Source of the DNA: Mariniflexile gromovii
GTDB taxonomy: Bacteria > Bacteroidota > Bacteroidia > Flavobacteriales > Flavobacteriaceae
DNA length: 60,965 nt
Assembly (NCBI RefSeq): GCF_017814435.1
Contig: NZ_JAGJCB010000021.1
Span: forward strand, 1 to 60,965
Direction of reading: 5' to 3'
The stretch's first letter is position 1, and each line of letters begins with the position of its first letter. Position numbers and translations under genes: made by a program. Positions 52,589-60,965 of this stretch are shown here, piece by piece. The notes under the pieces are model-generated. The model searched no databases. It was not told where the DNA came from and saw only the letters and a list, made by a program, of their open reading frames with translations.

Positions 52589-54229
52589 TTAATTATTGTA
52601 ACCATCATTTTGAGGGTAGTTAGGCCCAAATAAATCGATATCATCTTGAAAGATGGGCATATTTATATAATGGTCTTTCCAATTTAATCTAGAGTCTTGG
52701 GCACCGTTATAATACGTTGGGTAATAAGGACCATCTCCAGAATATGTTCTCATTTGATAGTTCATTACTTCTTGTCCGAACCTTTTTAAAGTAAACCAAC
52801 GTTGTCCTTCAAAAGCCAATTCGCGTGCATTCTCGTCTAAAATATCTTGTAATGTTAAACTGGTAAATTCTGCTGCTTTGGCTCTTTTTCTAATAGCATT
52901 AAAATAAGGTAAAGGATCTCCGCTACCAGATCTCAATATGGCTTCAGCGGCTATTAAATAGGTTTCCGCCAATCGATACACCATAATATTACTTCTTTGT
53001 GTATAGGAATTAGGATCGTCATCCTCTTGAGCAAACTTAAGGCAAGAAGGCGATATAAAACGATAATAATTATTCACTTCGGAAGCACTTGGAGTTGTAC
53101 TAGTAGACGTTTCTCTACGTCTGAATGCAGTTATTTGTTGTCCTGATCTAGGGCCTTTATTGTAATAGTATTTTAATCTGAAATAGGTATCATCATCTCT
53201 TGTGTCATTTGGATCCTGTTCCAAAAGACCTAATAAATAACGATTTGGTCTAATACGCGCAAAGCCTCTTCCTCCTTGAGATATATCAGAATCAACTTCG
53301 GCACCACCATCTAACTGGAAGTATTGGGCTGTATAATATGCATTAACCATATTGGCACCACCACCACCTAACACATCATCTTTAGCTTGAATAACAAATA
53401 ATTGTTCTGAGTGATTTCTATCGCCTTTAAATACATCAGCAGTAGTAGGTACTAATTTATGAGGACTATTAGGGTTTTCTATAACATCTAACGCTTGCGC
53501 TTTGGCTTCTGCCCAATTGCCTTCAGTCATGGCCACTACGGCTTTAACATGTTTAGCTGTTCCTTTAGATACACGGCCAAAAGTTACATTCCAATCCAAA
53601 TGCTCTATAGCAAAACTTAAATCACTATTTAACAATGCATATATTTCTTCTTTTGAAGATTTATCTTGAATAACAATAAAGGCATTATCAACTGTTACAG
53701 ATTCTGTAGTTACATAAATGTTATTATACATTCTGTATAACATAAAATAAGCTTCGGCCCTAAAAAATTTGGCTTCTGCAATAATTTGATTTCTGGACGC
53801 TTCACTTACACCTTTAACCACTTCTGCCGCATTGATAATATCGGTGGCTTTGGATGCTATTTTATAATAATTTTTCCAAAATAGCCTTGACATAAATTGC
53901 GCTCCCAAATCGCCACTAGGTGCAATATTTCTTGTGTATCTTCCTATATTACCTGCATAACCAGATCTGGTTAAACTTAAATCAGCTAAAGCGGATAAGA
54001 TTACCCCACCCATATAATCTTGTTCATTTATATCATAACGATCTCTGTTAAAATTGTATAAACTTACAACACCCGCTTGTAACCCAGCTTCTGTGTTGTA
54101 CACATAACCAGAATCAATTAAGGTACTTGGTTGTTCTTCCAAAAACTCCTCGCACGATACCGTTGTGAAAAGTGCTATAAATACCAGCAAACAAGCTGCT
54201 GTCCTTTTATAAAAATGTTTTGTATTCAT
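52589..54229 (-). CDS. SusD/RagB family surface glycan-binding lipoprotein
   Basis: 546 residues. Signal with Cys26 (TTVSCEEFLEEQP). Tetratricopeptide-like SusD fold: YYKIASKATDIINAAE, AEAKFFRAEAYFMLYRMY, then FNAIRKRAKAAEF, ARELAFEGQRWFTLKRFG and a C-terminal RLNWKDHYINMPIF. It caps the SusC channel on the cell surface and binds the polysaccharide. It directly follows SusC (20 bp). Confidence 0.97.
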   Translation of the reverse strand: MNTKHFYKRTAACLLVFIALFTTVSCEEFLEEQPSTLIDSGYVYNTEAGLQAGVVSLYNFNRDRYDINEQDYMGGVILSALADLSLTRSGYAGNIGRYTRNIAPSGDLGAQFMSRLFWKNYYKIASKATDIINAAEVVKGVSEASRNQIIAEAKFFRAEAYFMLYRMYNNIYVTTESVTVDNAFIVIQDKSSKEEIYALLNSDLSFAIEHLDWNVTFGRVSKGTAKHVKAVVAMTEGNWAEAKAQALDVIENPNSPHKLVPTTADVFKGDRNHSEQLFVIQAKDDVLGGGGANMVNAYYTAQYFQLDGGAEVDSDISQGGRGFARIRPNRYLLGLLEQDPNDTRDDDTYFRLKYYYNKGPRSGQQITAFRRRETSTSTTPSASEVNNYYRFISPSCLKFAQEDDDPNSYTQRSNIMVYRLAETYLIAAEAILRSGSGDPLPYFNAIRKRAKAAEFTSLTLQDILDENARELAFEGQRWFTLKRFGQEVMNYQMRTYSGDGPYYPTYYNGAQDSRLNWKDHYINMPIFQDDIDLFGPNYPQNDGYNN

Positions 54230-54249
54230 AATATCTATATTTTTTAAAA

Positions 54250-57200
54250 TTATAAATTAACTTTTACTCCAAATGTTAAACTTCTTGCATCTGGATATCC
54301 TGTATCCGCACTAGAAAAAGTGTTTCTTATATTTACTTCTGGACTATACCCTATGTAATCTGTTTTAGTCCATAAATTTGTTGCTGTTACATAAAACTTA
54401 ATTTCTTCAATGCTGAGTTTTGTAAAAACAGATTGTGGCAACGTGTACCCTAAACTAAGGGTTCTAAGTCTTATATATGAAGCGTCTTTAACACCCAATG
54501 AATTTAAAAATTGAGGTGGCGACGTGTAACTAGGTCTTGGATAGGTTGTTGATGGATTTTCGGGAGTGTAATAAGGTACTTTTACCCCATTTACTCTACT
54601 TTGCAATGTACCACCATTATTGAAATCGGTTAAAAACGGGTTTACTCTGGTAGCACCTTCTACGGCATAAAAATCGACTAACAAATCAAACCCCTTGTAA
54701 GATACTGTTGAAGAAAGCGAGCCAAACCAGTCTGGATTAGGGTCTGTATAAACGATATCCTCTTGGGTTATTTTACCATCATTATTCACATCTTTAACTC
54801 TAATATCACCAGATCTAAGATTTGGTTGTGGTATTGCAGAATCTGGATTTGCTTGTGGTGCATTTGCAAAATCATCTCCTTCTTGATAGATGCCATCAAA
54901 TTGATAGTGTCTAATAACCCTGCTTGGTTGCCCAACATAATAATTATAGGCATTGTCTTCTAAAACAGGATTACCATCACCATCATTATAAAGCTCTATC
55001 AATTCATTTTTATTATTAGACCAATTGGTAGTAACAGACCATTTAAAATCATCGGTATTAATCAAATTGGCTGTTAAGCTTAACTCAATACCTGAGTTTT
55101 GTAATTCGCCTGCATTAAAAAATGTATATTGATAACCGGTGATAGAAGGCACTGGTCTTCTTAACAACAAATTGGTTGTTCTTGAATCATAATACTCAAT
55201 GGAACCTGTTAAGAACCTGTTGAATAATGCATAATCAAGACCTAAATTTAAGGTTGTTATTTTTTCATATTTCAAATCTAGGTTAGGCAAAACTACAGAA
55301 GGCGAATACCCAGATGCTGTTTCACCATCAAAAATATAATTTTGACCTTCTGCCGTAAAAAGTGATGTGTAAGCTTGTTTTAAACCATTAACTAAGCTAC
55401 CATAACTGGCTCTAAACTTTAATTCTTGAATAGCATCTACATCTTCTAAAAAACTTTCATTGTGAATTTTCCATGCGAATGAAGCGGCAGGATTATGTGC
55501 CCACTTATTTCCCGATGCATTAACTGAAGCGCCATCTGCTCTGTACGTTGCTGAAAACAAGTATCTATCCATTAAGTTATAACGTGCTCTTCCCATAAAC
55601 GATGCATTTCTTTGAGAGGTTTGATCGCGTTCTACCGAAACAAGTCCAATGGCATTTGTAATACCATTATAGCCTAAGCTTTCATTTGGAAACCCTGTTG
55701 CTTGCGTAAAAGTTCTAGAGAATTTATCTTCTTGAGAAGATTGTACTAATGTTAAATCGAACTTATGGTCTGCATTGAATTCTTTATCATAAGTTAAAAT
55801 ATTTTCAATTAAATACGATTCTCTTAATTGATTGTCAATTCTTGCGATACCTCTGTCTGCATCACCCGCAGAACTTAAAGAAGATTGATATTGGCCGCGT
55901 TCAGAGTTTTTTCGCGTTAAATTGGTTTTTAATTGATATTGTAAGTTTTTAGTAATTTGCCATGTAGGCGTTACGTTTATTACAAAGTCATTCCCTTTTT
56001 CATTGTTGGTTTGTTCGCGTAAATTCCATAAAGGGTTTGTTGCACTACCAAGTTCACCATCTGGAAATTGGGTTATGCTACCATCGGGATTGTAAGCACT
56101 TCCCAATGGGGAAAATGTTATAACGTTAACCGCCGCAGCTCTGTCTATGTCATCATTCAACAGATTCAAATCAAAATTAACAGAGAACTTGTCATTAATT
56201 TTTTGATCTACATTCAATCTTAAATTTTTTCTTGCATAGCTAGAGGTAGGTATGATACCGTCTTCTTTAAAATAGTTTATACTTCCGTACACTTTTGTTA
56301 ATTCAGTACCACCAGCTACACTAATAGACTGACTGTTAATAGTTCCAGTTCTTAACAATTCTTCTTCCCAATCAACAAAATTATTGTTGGCAATATTATT
56401 TAACTCTACAGAAGTAAACGCCACTGTTTCACCAGGGTACGCATCGTTAGCATCGTCCGCCCTTAAAGCTTCCCTTCTTAACTGCGCAAATTCCTGTCCG
56501 CTATATACATCAAAATTGCGTTCAATATTTTTTGTGGTAACATAGCCATGATAAGAAACATTTACCTTCCCTACAGTACCTCTTTTAGTGGTTATCAAAA
56601 TAACACCATTAGCACCTCGAGACCCATAAATAGCTTGTGCAGAAGCATCTTTAAGAACTTCAATTGATTTTATATCATCCGAATTGATATCTTCAATACC
56701 TCCTTCTCTAATAATACCATCTACAACGTAAATAGCGCTTGTGTTACCTTCAATAGAACTGCGACCTCTAAATATAACTTCAGAACTACCTCCTGGTCTT
56801 AAGGTACCACCGCCAACTTCAACTTGCAAGCCCGCAATTCTACCTCTAAGCATTTCGGTAACATCGGATGTTGGCGTCATTACGGCTTTAGATAAATCGG
56901 CTGTTCCCACAGCATTTACCAAATCGCTTTTTCTTTGTGTACCATAACCTACCACAACAACCTCATCTAAAGTACTGGCATCTACCGCTAATAAAACATT
57001 TATTGTATTTGAAGTAATTGCTACATCTTTAGTTTTAAAACCTATATATGATATGGTTAAGGTTGTTGCGCTATTGGCAACCGATATTGAAAATTTTCCA
57101 TCAAAATCTGTAGACACACCATTGGTAGTTCCTTTTACAATTACCGAAGCTCCTGGTAATGGCATATTATCGTCTGCAGATAATACCGTTCCAGTTATTG

Positions 57201-57294
57201 TTTTTTGCGATTGTGCCATGGCTACAACCGAAGCCAGAAAAAACAATAATGGAATTAGGATTTTAATTTTTTGATTAAATAATTTTAGTTTCAT
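54250..57294 (-). CDS. SusC/RagA TonB-linked outer-membrane transporter
   Basis: 1014 residues from the ATG at 57294; a TTG 27 bp upstream is in frame, but overlaps the promoter box. Signal peptide to about residue 28; carboxypeptidase-D-like N-terminal extension (about 32-105); TonB box and plug start LDEVVVVGYGTQRK (109-122); beta-barrel to the last strand SLTFGVKVNL. It imports oligosaccharides with energy from TonB. The partner SusD is next. Confidence 0.97.
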   Translation of the reverse strand: MKLKLFNQKIKILIPLLFFLASVVAMAQSQKTITGTVLSADDNMPLPGASVIVKGTTNGVSTDFDGKFSISVANSATTLTISYIGFKTKDVAITSNTINVLLAVDASTLDEVVVVGYGTQRKSDLVNAVGTADLSKAVMTPTSDVTEMLRGRIAGLQVEVGGGTLRPGGSSEVIFRGRSSIEGNTSAIYVVDGIIREGGIEDINSDDIKSIEVLKDASAQAIYGSRGANGVILITTKRGTVGKVNVSYHGYVTTKNIERNFDVYSGQEFAQLRREALRADDANDAYPGETVAFTSVELNNIANNNFVDWEEELLRTGTINSQSISVAGGTELTKVYGSINYFKEDGIIPTSSYARKNLRLNVDQKINDKFSVNFDLNLLNDDIDRAAAVNVITFSPLGSAYNPDGSITQFPDGELGSATNPLWNLREQTNNEKGNDFVINVTPTWQITKNLQYQLKTNLTRKNSERGQYQSSLSSAGDADRGIARIDNQLRESYLIENILTYDKEFNADHKFDLTLVQSSQEDKFSRTFTQATGFPNESLGYNGITNAIGLVSVERDQTSQRNASFMGRARYNLMDRYLFSATYRADGASVNASGNKWAHNPAASFAWKIHNESFLEDVDAIQELKFRASYGSLVNGLKQAYTSLFTAEGQNYIFDGETASGYSPSVVLPNLDLKYEKITTLNLGLDYALFNRFLTGSIEYYDSRTTNLLLRRPVPSITGYQYTFFNAGELQNSGIELSLTANLINTDDFKWSVTTNWSNNKNELIELYNDGDGNPVLEDNAYNYYVGQPSRVIRHYQFDGIYQEGDDFANAPQANPDSAIPQPNLRSGDIRVKDVNNDGKITQEDIVYTDPNPDWFGSLSSTVSYKGFDLLVDFYAVEGATRVNPFLTDFNNGGTLQSRVNGVKVPYYTPENPSTTYPRPSYTSPPQFLNSLGVKDASYIRLRTLSLGYTLPQSVFTKLSIEEIKFYVTATNLWTKTDYIGYSPEVNIRNTFSSADTGYPDARSLTFGVKVNL

Positions 57295-57318
57295 AGAATG
57301 TAATTTTAAGTTTAGTTT

Positions 57319-57326
57319 CAAAAGTA
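57319..57326 (-). promoter_or_regulatory. Candidate susC promoter -7 element (TACTTTTG)
   Basis: Matches TAnnTTTG, 24 nt before the ATG at 57294. The upstream 260 bp to the regulator gene is gene-free and presumably holds the regulator's operator. Confidence 0.45.
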
Positions 57327-57589
57327 TAGTTCTGCTCGATTTTAACTTTTACATAAAAATTAAGCATATGTAAACTTAACCCCTAAAATTGATAATTCCA
57401 TAATTTTAACCCCGACAAAAAACGAACATCGTAATTTAAAAAGGTGTTAACTTTTAAATATTAAGCCAAAAGCCCTATAAATACGGTAAAGTTATAATTA
57501 GAAAAATTTTATACAGAAACCCGCGAAAACATTAGCTTTTCGGCCCTTGTAGTGGTAATGTCGTGGTAAAAAACAGGCTTGTAGTGTTA

Positions 57590-60370
57590 CTAGAAGTTTA
57601 AGATATAGTTAACTAGCCCACTATCATGCTCTAAACCTAATTTCTTTCTTAACCTGTAACGTTTAGTTTCAACGCTTTTAATAGATATGTTAAGCAAGGG
57701 TGCCATTTCTTTTGAAGATAAATTCAACCTTAAATAGGCACAGAAGCGCAAATCGTTGGGAGTTAAATCGGGGTGGGATTGTTTTATTTTGTCTAAAAAG
57801 TCTTTATCGGCATTATTGAAAGCTTGTTCAAAAAACGACCAATCTTTGGAATCATTCAAATTGTTATCTATAAGTTTTAATGCAGCCATATTATCGGTGT
57901 GCTTATTTTTTTTCAGTTCCTTTTTTATGCTGTTTAAAACTTCATTCTTTTTTATAATACTCATTGTTGAAATTGCAAGCTCTCGGTTTTTACTTTCAAT
58001 GTCCTGATTTAACTTTTCATTTTTAATACTTGTTATTAATTGCTCGTTTTCTAATTGCTTGTGCGCATGCAACTTCTTGTAATACTTCTTATAGGTTTTA
58101 TGCATAAATAATGAAAAACCAAATATTGAAACCAAATACAACAATATGGCTGTATTTGATAAAAACCAAGGTCTGTTTATTTTAAAATTGTAGCTTATAA
58201 CATTACTAGACAATTTATTTCCAATTTTGGCACGAATGTTTAAGTTATAGTCTCCAAAAGGCAAGTTTTCAAATATAAGTTCAGACTTGCTGTTCCATTC
58301 ACTCCATTGGTTATACCTTCCATTAAGTTTATACTGATATTGAACAACATTGTACTTATTGTAAACAGGAACACTGTAATTAAAGGTTATGGAGTTGTTT
58401 TCATATTCGAATACACCTGAACTATTAATATCTACTGCTATATTATCGGTTTCAACGGTATTCAACTCAATAGAATTAAGGATGAGTTGATAGCTTTCAT
58501 TTTTATTTAATTGGGAAATATCTAAGGTAAGATACCCATCGGTTATACCAATTAGGTAATTATTGTTTTTAAGGTGCGAAATATTTTCGTAACCTATTTG
58601 TCCTTTTCGTAATGGATATGGAATGGCTACTTTATTAATTTTTAGCTCGTTTGTTAAATCGTTTACATCTACATAACTAATATTATCGTTGGAAAAAGCC
58701 CAAAGCTTTTGCGTATCATCTACAACCAATTTACCTGATGCATACTCCGATTGTGTAACTATAGTACTAAGAGTCGAATCCTTTACAAAACTTTTTTTTG
58801 TGGCATCAAAAGCAAGTACCCCATCTTTATAGGCGTATAAAATGCGGTCTTTATATTTAATTAGGCTTGAATTTTTATCGATAGGAACTGCAGAATCTAT
58901 AAAAACATTTTTGGTCTTGGTGAAATTTTCATCAATTTTAAGTCTAAAAACACCTTTATAACCATGACTTACCCAAACCTCATTATGGTTTGTTATTTCA
59001 AAATATCTTGCTGAATTATTAAAACCTTCAATTTTGCTTTTTAGTTTCCAATTTCCGTTTTCTTTAGCCAATACATTCAATCCGTTATAGTTGCCTTCTA
59101 AAAGCATGTTTTCTTTATTAGGAATGGGTTTAAAGCCCCAGGTTCCGGGTATGCTTGTTACCAAAATAGCTTGGTCTTTTTTTATAATGAATGTTCCGGA
59201 ATGATGCCCGCAAAACAACTCGTTATTATACTGAAACAAGCTCCAAACTTGCCCAGAAGTACCAGCTACGAATTTAAAAGGGTCTTCTTGTGAAAATGCT
59301 TTTTTATAAAACAAACCTTGATTGGTACCCAAATACAAAATACCATTAAAAATGGCAGAGGCATATATGGTTCCTATTTTACCTTCATCATCATTAAAAA
59401 CCCGTATGGGCGATTTTATGTTGATACAATTAATGCCATTATCCAAACCAACCCATAAATTTTCGTCTCTATCTTCAAACACGCATAGTGCTGTGTTATT
59501 ACTAAGTCCATTGCTTCTGTTTAGTTCGTATTCTATACGCCCTGTCTTAGATAAATAAACAATACCATTTTTTATGGTACCTATTATAAAGCTTTTGTCT
59601 TTTAGTTGAATGCTGTTAAAAACATTCATTTTTTTTATGGATTGTTGAGCAGGAGCATCCCATTCTGACACCTTATTATTAATTAAAGTATAAAAACCCG
59701 CTCCACGAGTCTGTATAAGTAAGCCTTCTTCTATTGAAAAAATGTTTACTACCTTATCATTTTTAAAAAGTTGGTCGTCTAATATTAACTTAGGTTTACC
59801 TGCTACAATTTTATAAATACCTTCATTGGTAACATGATAATAAATAACATTTTGAATATTAAAAACTCTTGAAATTCCGTTTTTAGAATTCATTATGGAA
59901 TTTGCACCGGTAACCGGGTTATAAAAATAAATTCTGTTGAAGGATTGAAATAAAACCCATTCATCATAAGTAATAATATTCCAAATATGTTCATCTTCAA
60001 TCATGGTCTCCTTAAATTTAGAAACCAAACTTTGGTACTGTAATTTACCAAACACATCACGTTCCCAAAAACCAAATTCCATGTAACATCCTGTGTAAAT
60101 TCGATTTCCAACTACATTAACAGCTCTAATAATGGTATTGTTTGGAGATGGATACATAGTCCATTTAGCACCATTATATTCTAAAAGCCCTTCATTGTTG
60201 GCTACATAAATAAATTTATTAGGAGCTTGAGAAATCATCCAGTTCTGATTTTCCCCGTCATAATCTGTTGGGGTAAACTTTTGTATAGGAGGCAATTCTT
60301 GTACTAATAAACTATTGGGCACAAAAAATAAAAGAAGAAAACACAAACCTATATGGATGATACTTTTCAT
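57590..60370 (-). CDS. PUL regulator: two-component-type propeller, Y_Y_Y and LuxR-type HTH
   Basis: 926 residues. Signal peptide; periplasmic two-component regulator propeller repeats (about 30-650; for example EDRDENLWVGLDNGINCI); a Y_Y_Y domain (about 655-735); one membrane helix at about 739-757; coiled coil (about 765-825); and a cytosolic C-terminal LuxR-type helix-turn-helix (about 866-926: LTPNDLRFCAYLRLNLSSKE, then SIKSVETKRYRLRKKLGL). No histidine kinase or receiver domain is present. The protein can thus sense glycan outside and bind DNA inside by itself. It precedes susC, on the same strand. Confidence 0.9.
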   Translation of the reverse strand: MKSIIHIGLCFLLLFFVPNSLLVQELPPIQKFTPTDYDGENQNWMISQAPNKFIYVANNEGLLEYNGAKWTMYPSPNNTIIRAVNVVGNRIYTGCYMEFGFWERDVFGKLQYQSLVSKFKETMIEDEHIWNIITYDEWVLFQSFNRIYFYNPVTGANSIMNSKNGISRVFNIQNVIYYHVTNEGIYKIVAGKPKLILDDQLFKNDKVVNIFSIEEGLLIQTRGAGFYTLINNKVSEWDAPAQQSIKKMNVFNSIQLKDKSFIIGTIKNGIVYLSKTGRIEYELNRSNGLSNNTALCVFEDRDENLWVGLDNGINCINIKSPIRVFNDDEGKIGTIYASAIFNGILYLGTNQGLFYKKAFSQEDPFKFVAGTSGQVWSLFQYNNELFCGHHSGTFIIKKDQAILVTSIPGTWGFKPIPNKENMLLEGNYNGLNVLAKENGNWKLKSKIEGFNNSARYFEITNHNEVWVSHGYKGVFRLKIDENFTKTKNVFIDSAVPIDKNSSLIKYKDRILYAYKDGVLAFDATKKSFVKDSTLSTIVTQSEYASGKLVVDDTQKLWAFSNDNISYVDVNDLTNELKINKVAIPYPLRKGQIGYENISHLKNNNYLIGITDGYLTLDISQLNKNESYQLILNSIELNTVETDNIAVDINSSGVFEYENNSITFNYSVPVYNKYNVVQYQYKLNGRYNQWSEWNSKSELIFENLPFGDYNLNIRAKIGNKLSSNVISYNFKINRPWFLSNTAILLYLVSIFGFSLFMHKTYKKYYKKLHAHKQLENEQLITSIKNEKLNQDIESKNRELAISTMSIIKKNEVLNSIKKELKKNKHTDNMAALKLIDNNLNDSKDWSFFEQAFNNADKDFLDKIKQSHPDLTPNDLRFCAYLRLNLSSKEMAPLLNISIKSVETKRYRLRKKLGLEHDSGLVNYILNF

Positions 60371-60965
60371 AAAAAAAGAAGCTGTTTTTATACAATCTAC
60401 TAAGATTAGGACAATTTAAGAAGATTTACAATAATATTACGGTATTATGTGCAATCAGTTGGCTAAATACTATATTCAAATTATTAATTATTTCAACTGA
60501 AACCGTGTAAACACAAAACACGTTATCAATCTAAAAACGAACAACGAAAGATCACATGGCAATAAAACACGTCTTATTATAAATTCAAAAGTATAAGATC
60601 ACTAAAAATACGATTTTTGTTTTTTGAAGTTTGCCGGGTGTTACATAGTACGTAATTTGAAAAACAAAATACCTCAACAATTCCATTAGCGATTTGTTTA
60701 TTGAAATCAGAAGTTGTTAATTATTTTATTGTAGCGTTTGTCTTTCTTTTGAAAAAATATTAGCTGGTGGGGTTTCAGGCTATTTTTTTGAAACAATTCG
60801 ATTTTATCAATTAACGTTTTACTTTTTCAGGATACCTTGCTGTGTCTAGTCCTAAATAACCGATACAGATTATTAAAGGATTAAATTTATAAATTAAAGC
60901 TGAACAATGTTATCATTGTTCAGCTTTTTTGATTTGTATTGTTTTCTTTTCAATTGATTTTGTTC
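60371..60965. other. 595-bp gene-free region at the right edge
   Basis: No gene on either strand. It must contain the promoter of the PUL regulator (minus strand, next to 60370). A plus-strand terminator near the end (60896-60930) has no visible protein gene before it. Confidence 0.5.
60896..60930 (+). terminator. Orphan plus-strand terminator
   Basis: A 14-bp perfect stem (60896-60909 AAAGCTGAACAATG with 60914-60927) around a TTAT loop, followed by a run of six T (60925-60930) on the plus strand. On the minus strand the tail is less U-rich. It implies a transcript ending here. Confidence 0.8.

Overview
The window looks like chromosomal DNA of a marine member of the Flavobacteriaceae (Bacteroidota). 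The evidence is low G+C, A-rich translation-initiation regions, several -7 boxes of the Bacteroidota type TAnnTTTG lying 23-29 nt before start codons, a SusC/SusD pair, a type IX secretion (T9SS) C-terminal sorting domain, many lipoproteins, a sulfatase and polysaccharide-active enzymes. I cannot name the genus. I see no tRNA, rRNA, CRISPR array, integrase or intact insertion sequence.

Layout. 0.1-1.4 kb: a lone PD-(D/E)XK nuclease-like gene, followed by about 0.7 kb of repeat-rich DNA. 2.0-5.3 kb: a tight operon of an LpxH-like phosphoesterase, an MGDG-synthase-like glycosyltransferase and a GH1 glucosidase. 5.7-13.9 kb: a TerC-type transporter, two lipoproteins, a cytosolic GH63-type glucosidase, a T9SS cargo protein, an acyltransferase and a NUDIX hydrolase. 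13.9-22.6 kb: a cyclophilin lipoprotein, a TRIC-type channel, and the RDD / SpoIIM-like / DUF4129 / DUF4350 / MoxR / DUF58 cluster. 22.7-24.2 kb: dps facing a two-cysteine OxyR. 24.3-27.8 kb: a metal-handling locus with a Cys-rich beta-barrel protein, a di-haem MbnH/MauG-type enzyme, an MbnP-family lipoprotein and a small CNGKCH protein. 28-37 kb: AIM24, DUF4442, DUF4870, a PadR-PspC-HGIN envelope-response group with a second HGIN gene, and an S9 peptidase. 36.9-39.5 kb: a YceI-porin-YceI group.

39.8-60.4 kb is a polysaccharide utilization locus (PUL) of 11 genes, all on the minus strand. It holds a membrane-spanning propeller/Y_Y_Y/LuxR regulator, SusC, SusD, a lipoprotein fusing a glycerophosphodiester phosphodiesterase (GDPD) to a GH16 beta-glucanase, an EEP-family phosphodiesterase-like lipoprotein, an S1 sulfatase and a GH3 beta-glucosidase. 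It then holds the full glycerol route, glpD, glpK and glpF, and a GH13 enzyme. Beta-glucanases, a GDPD and glpFKD in one co-oriented block suggest a target that carries glycerol or phosphoglycerol on a glucan, and this is the most interesting part of the window.

Between genes there is a rich repeat landscape: three copies of an 82-107 bp dispersed element ending in GCGTTA/TAACGC, two related inverted elements of about 125 bp flanking one HGIN gene, two hairpins built from one shared palindromic arm, and several short tandem arrays with periods of 7, 8 or 10 bp.
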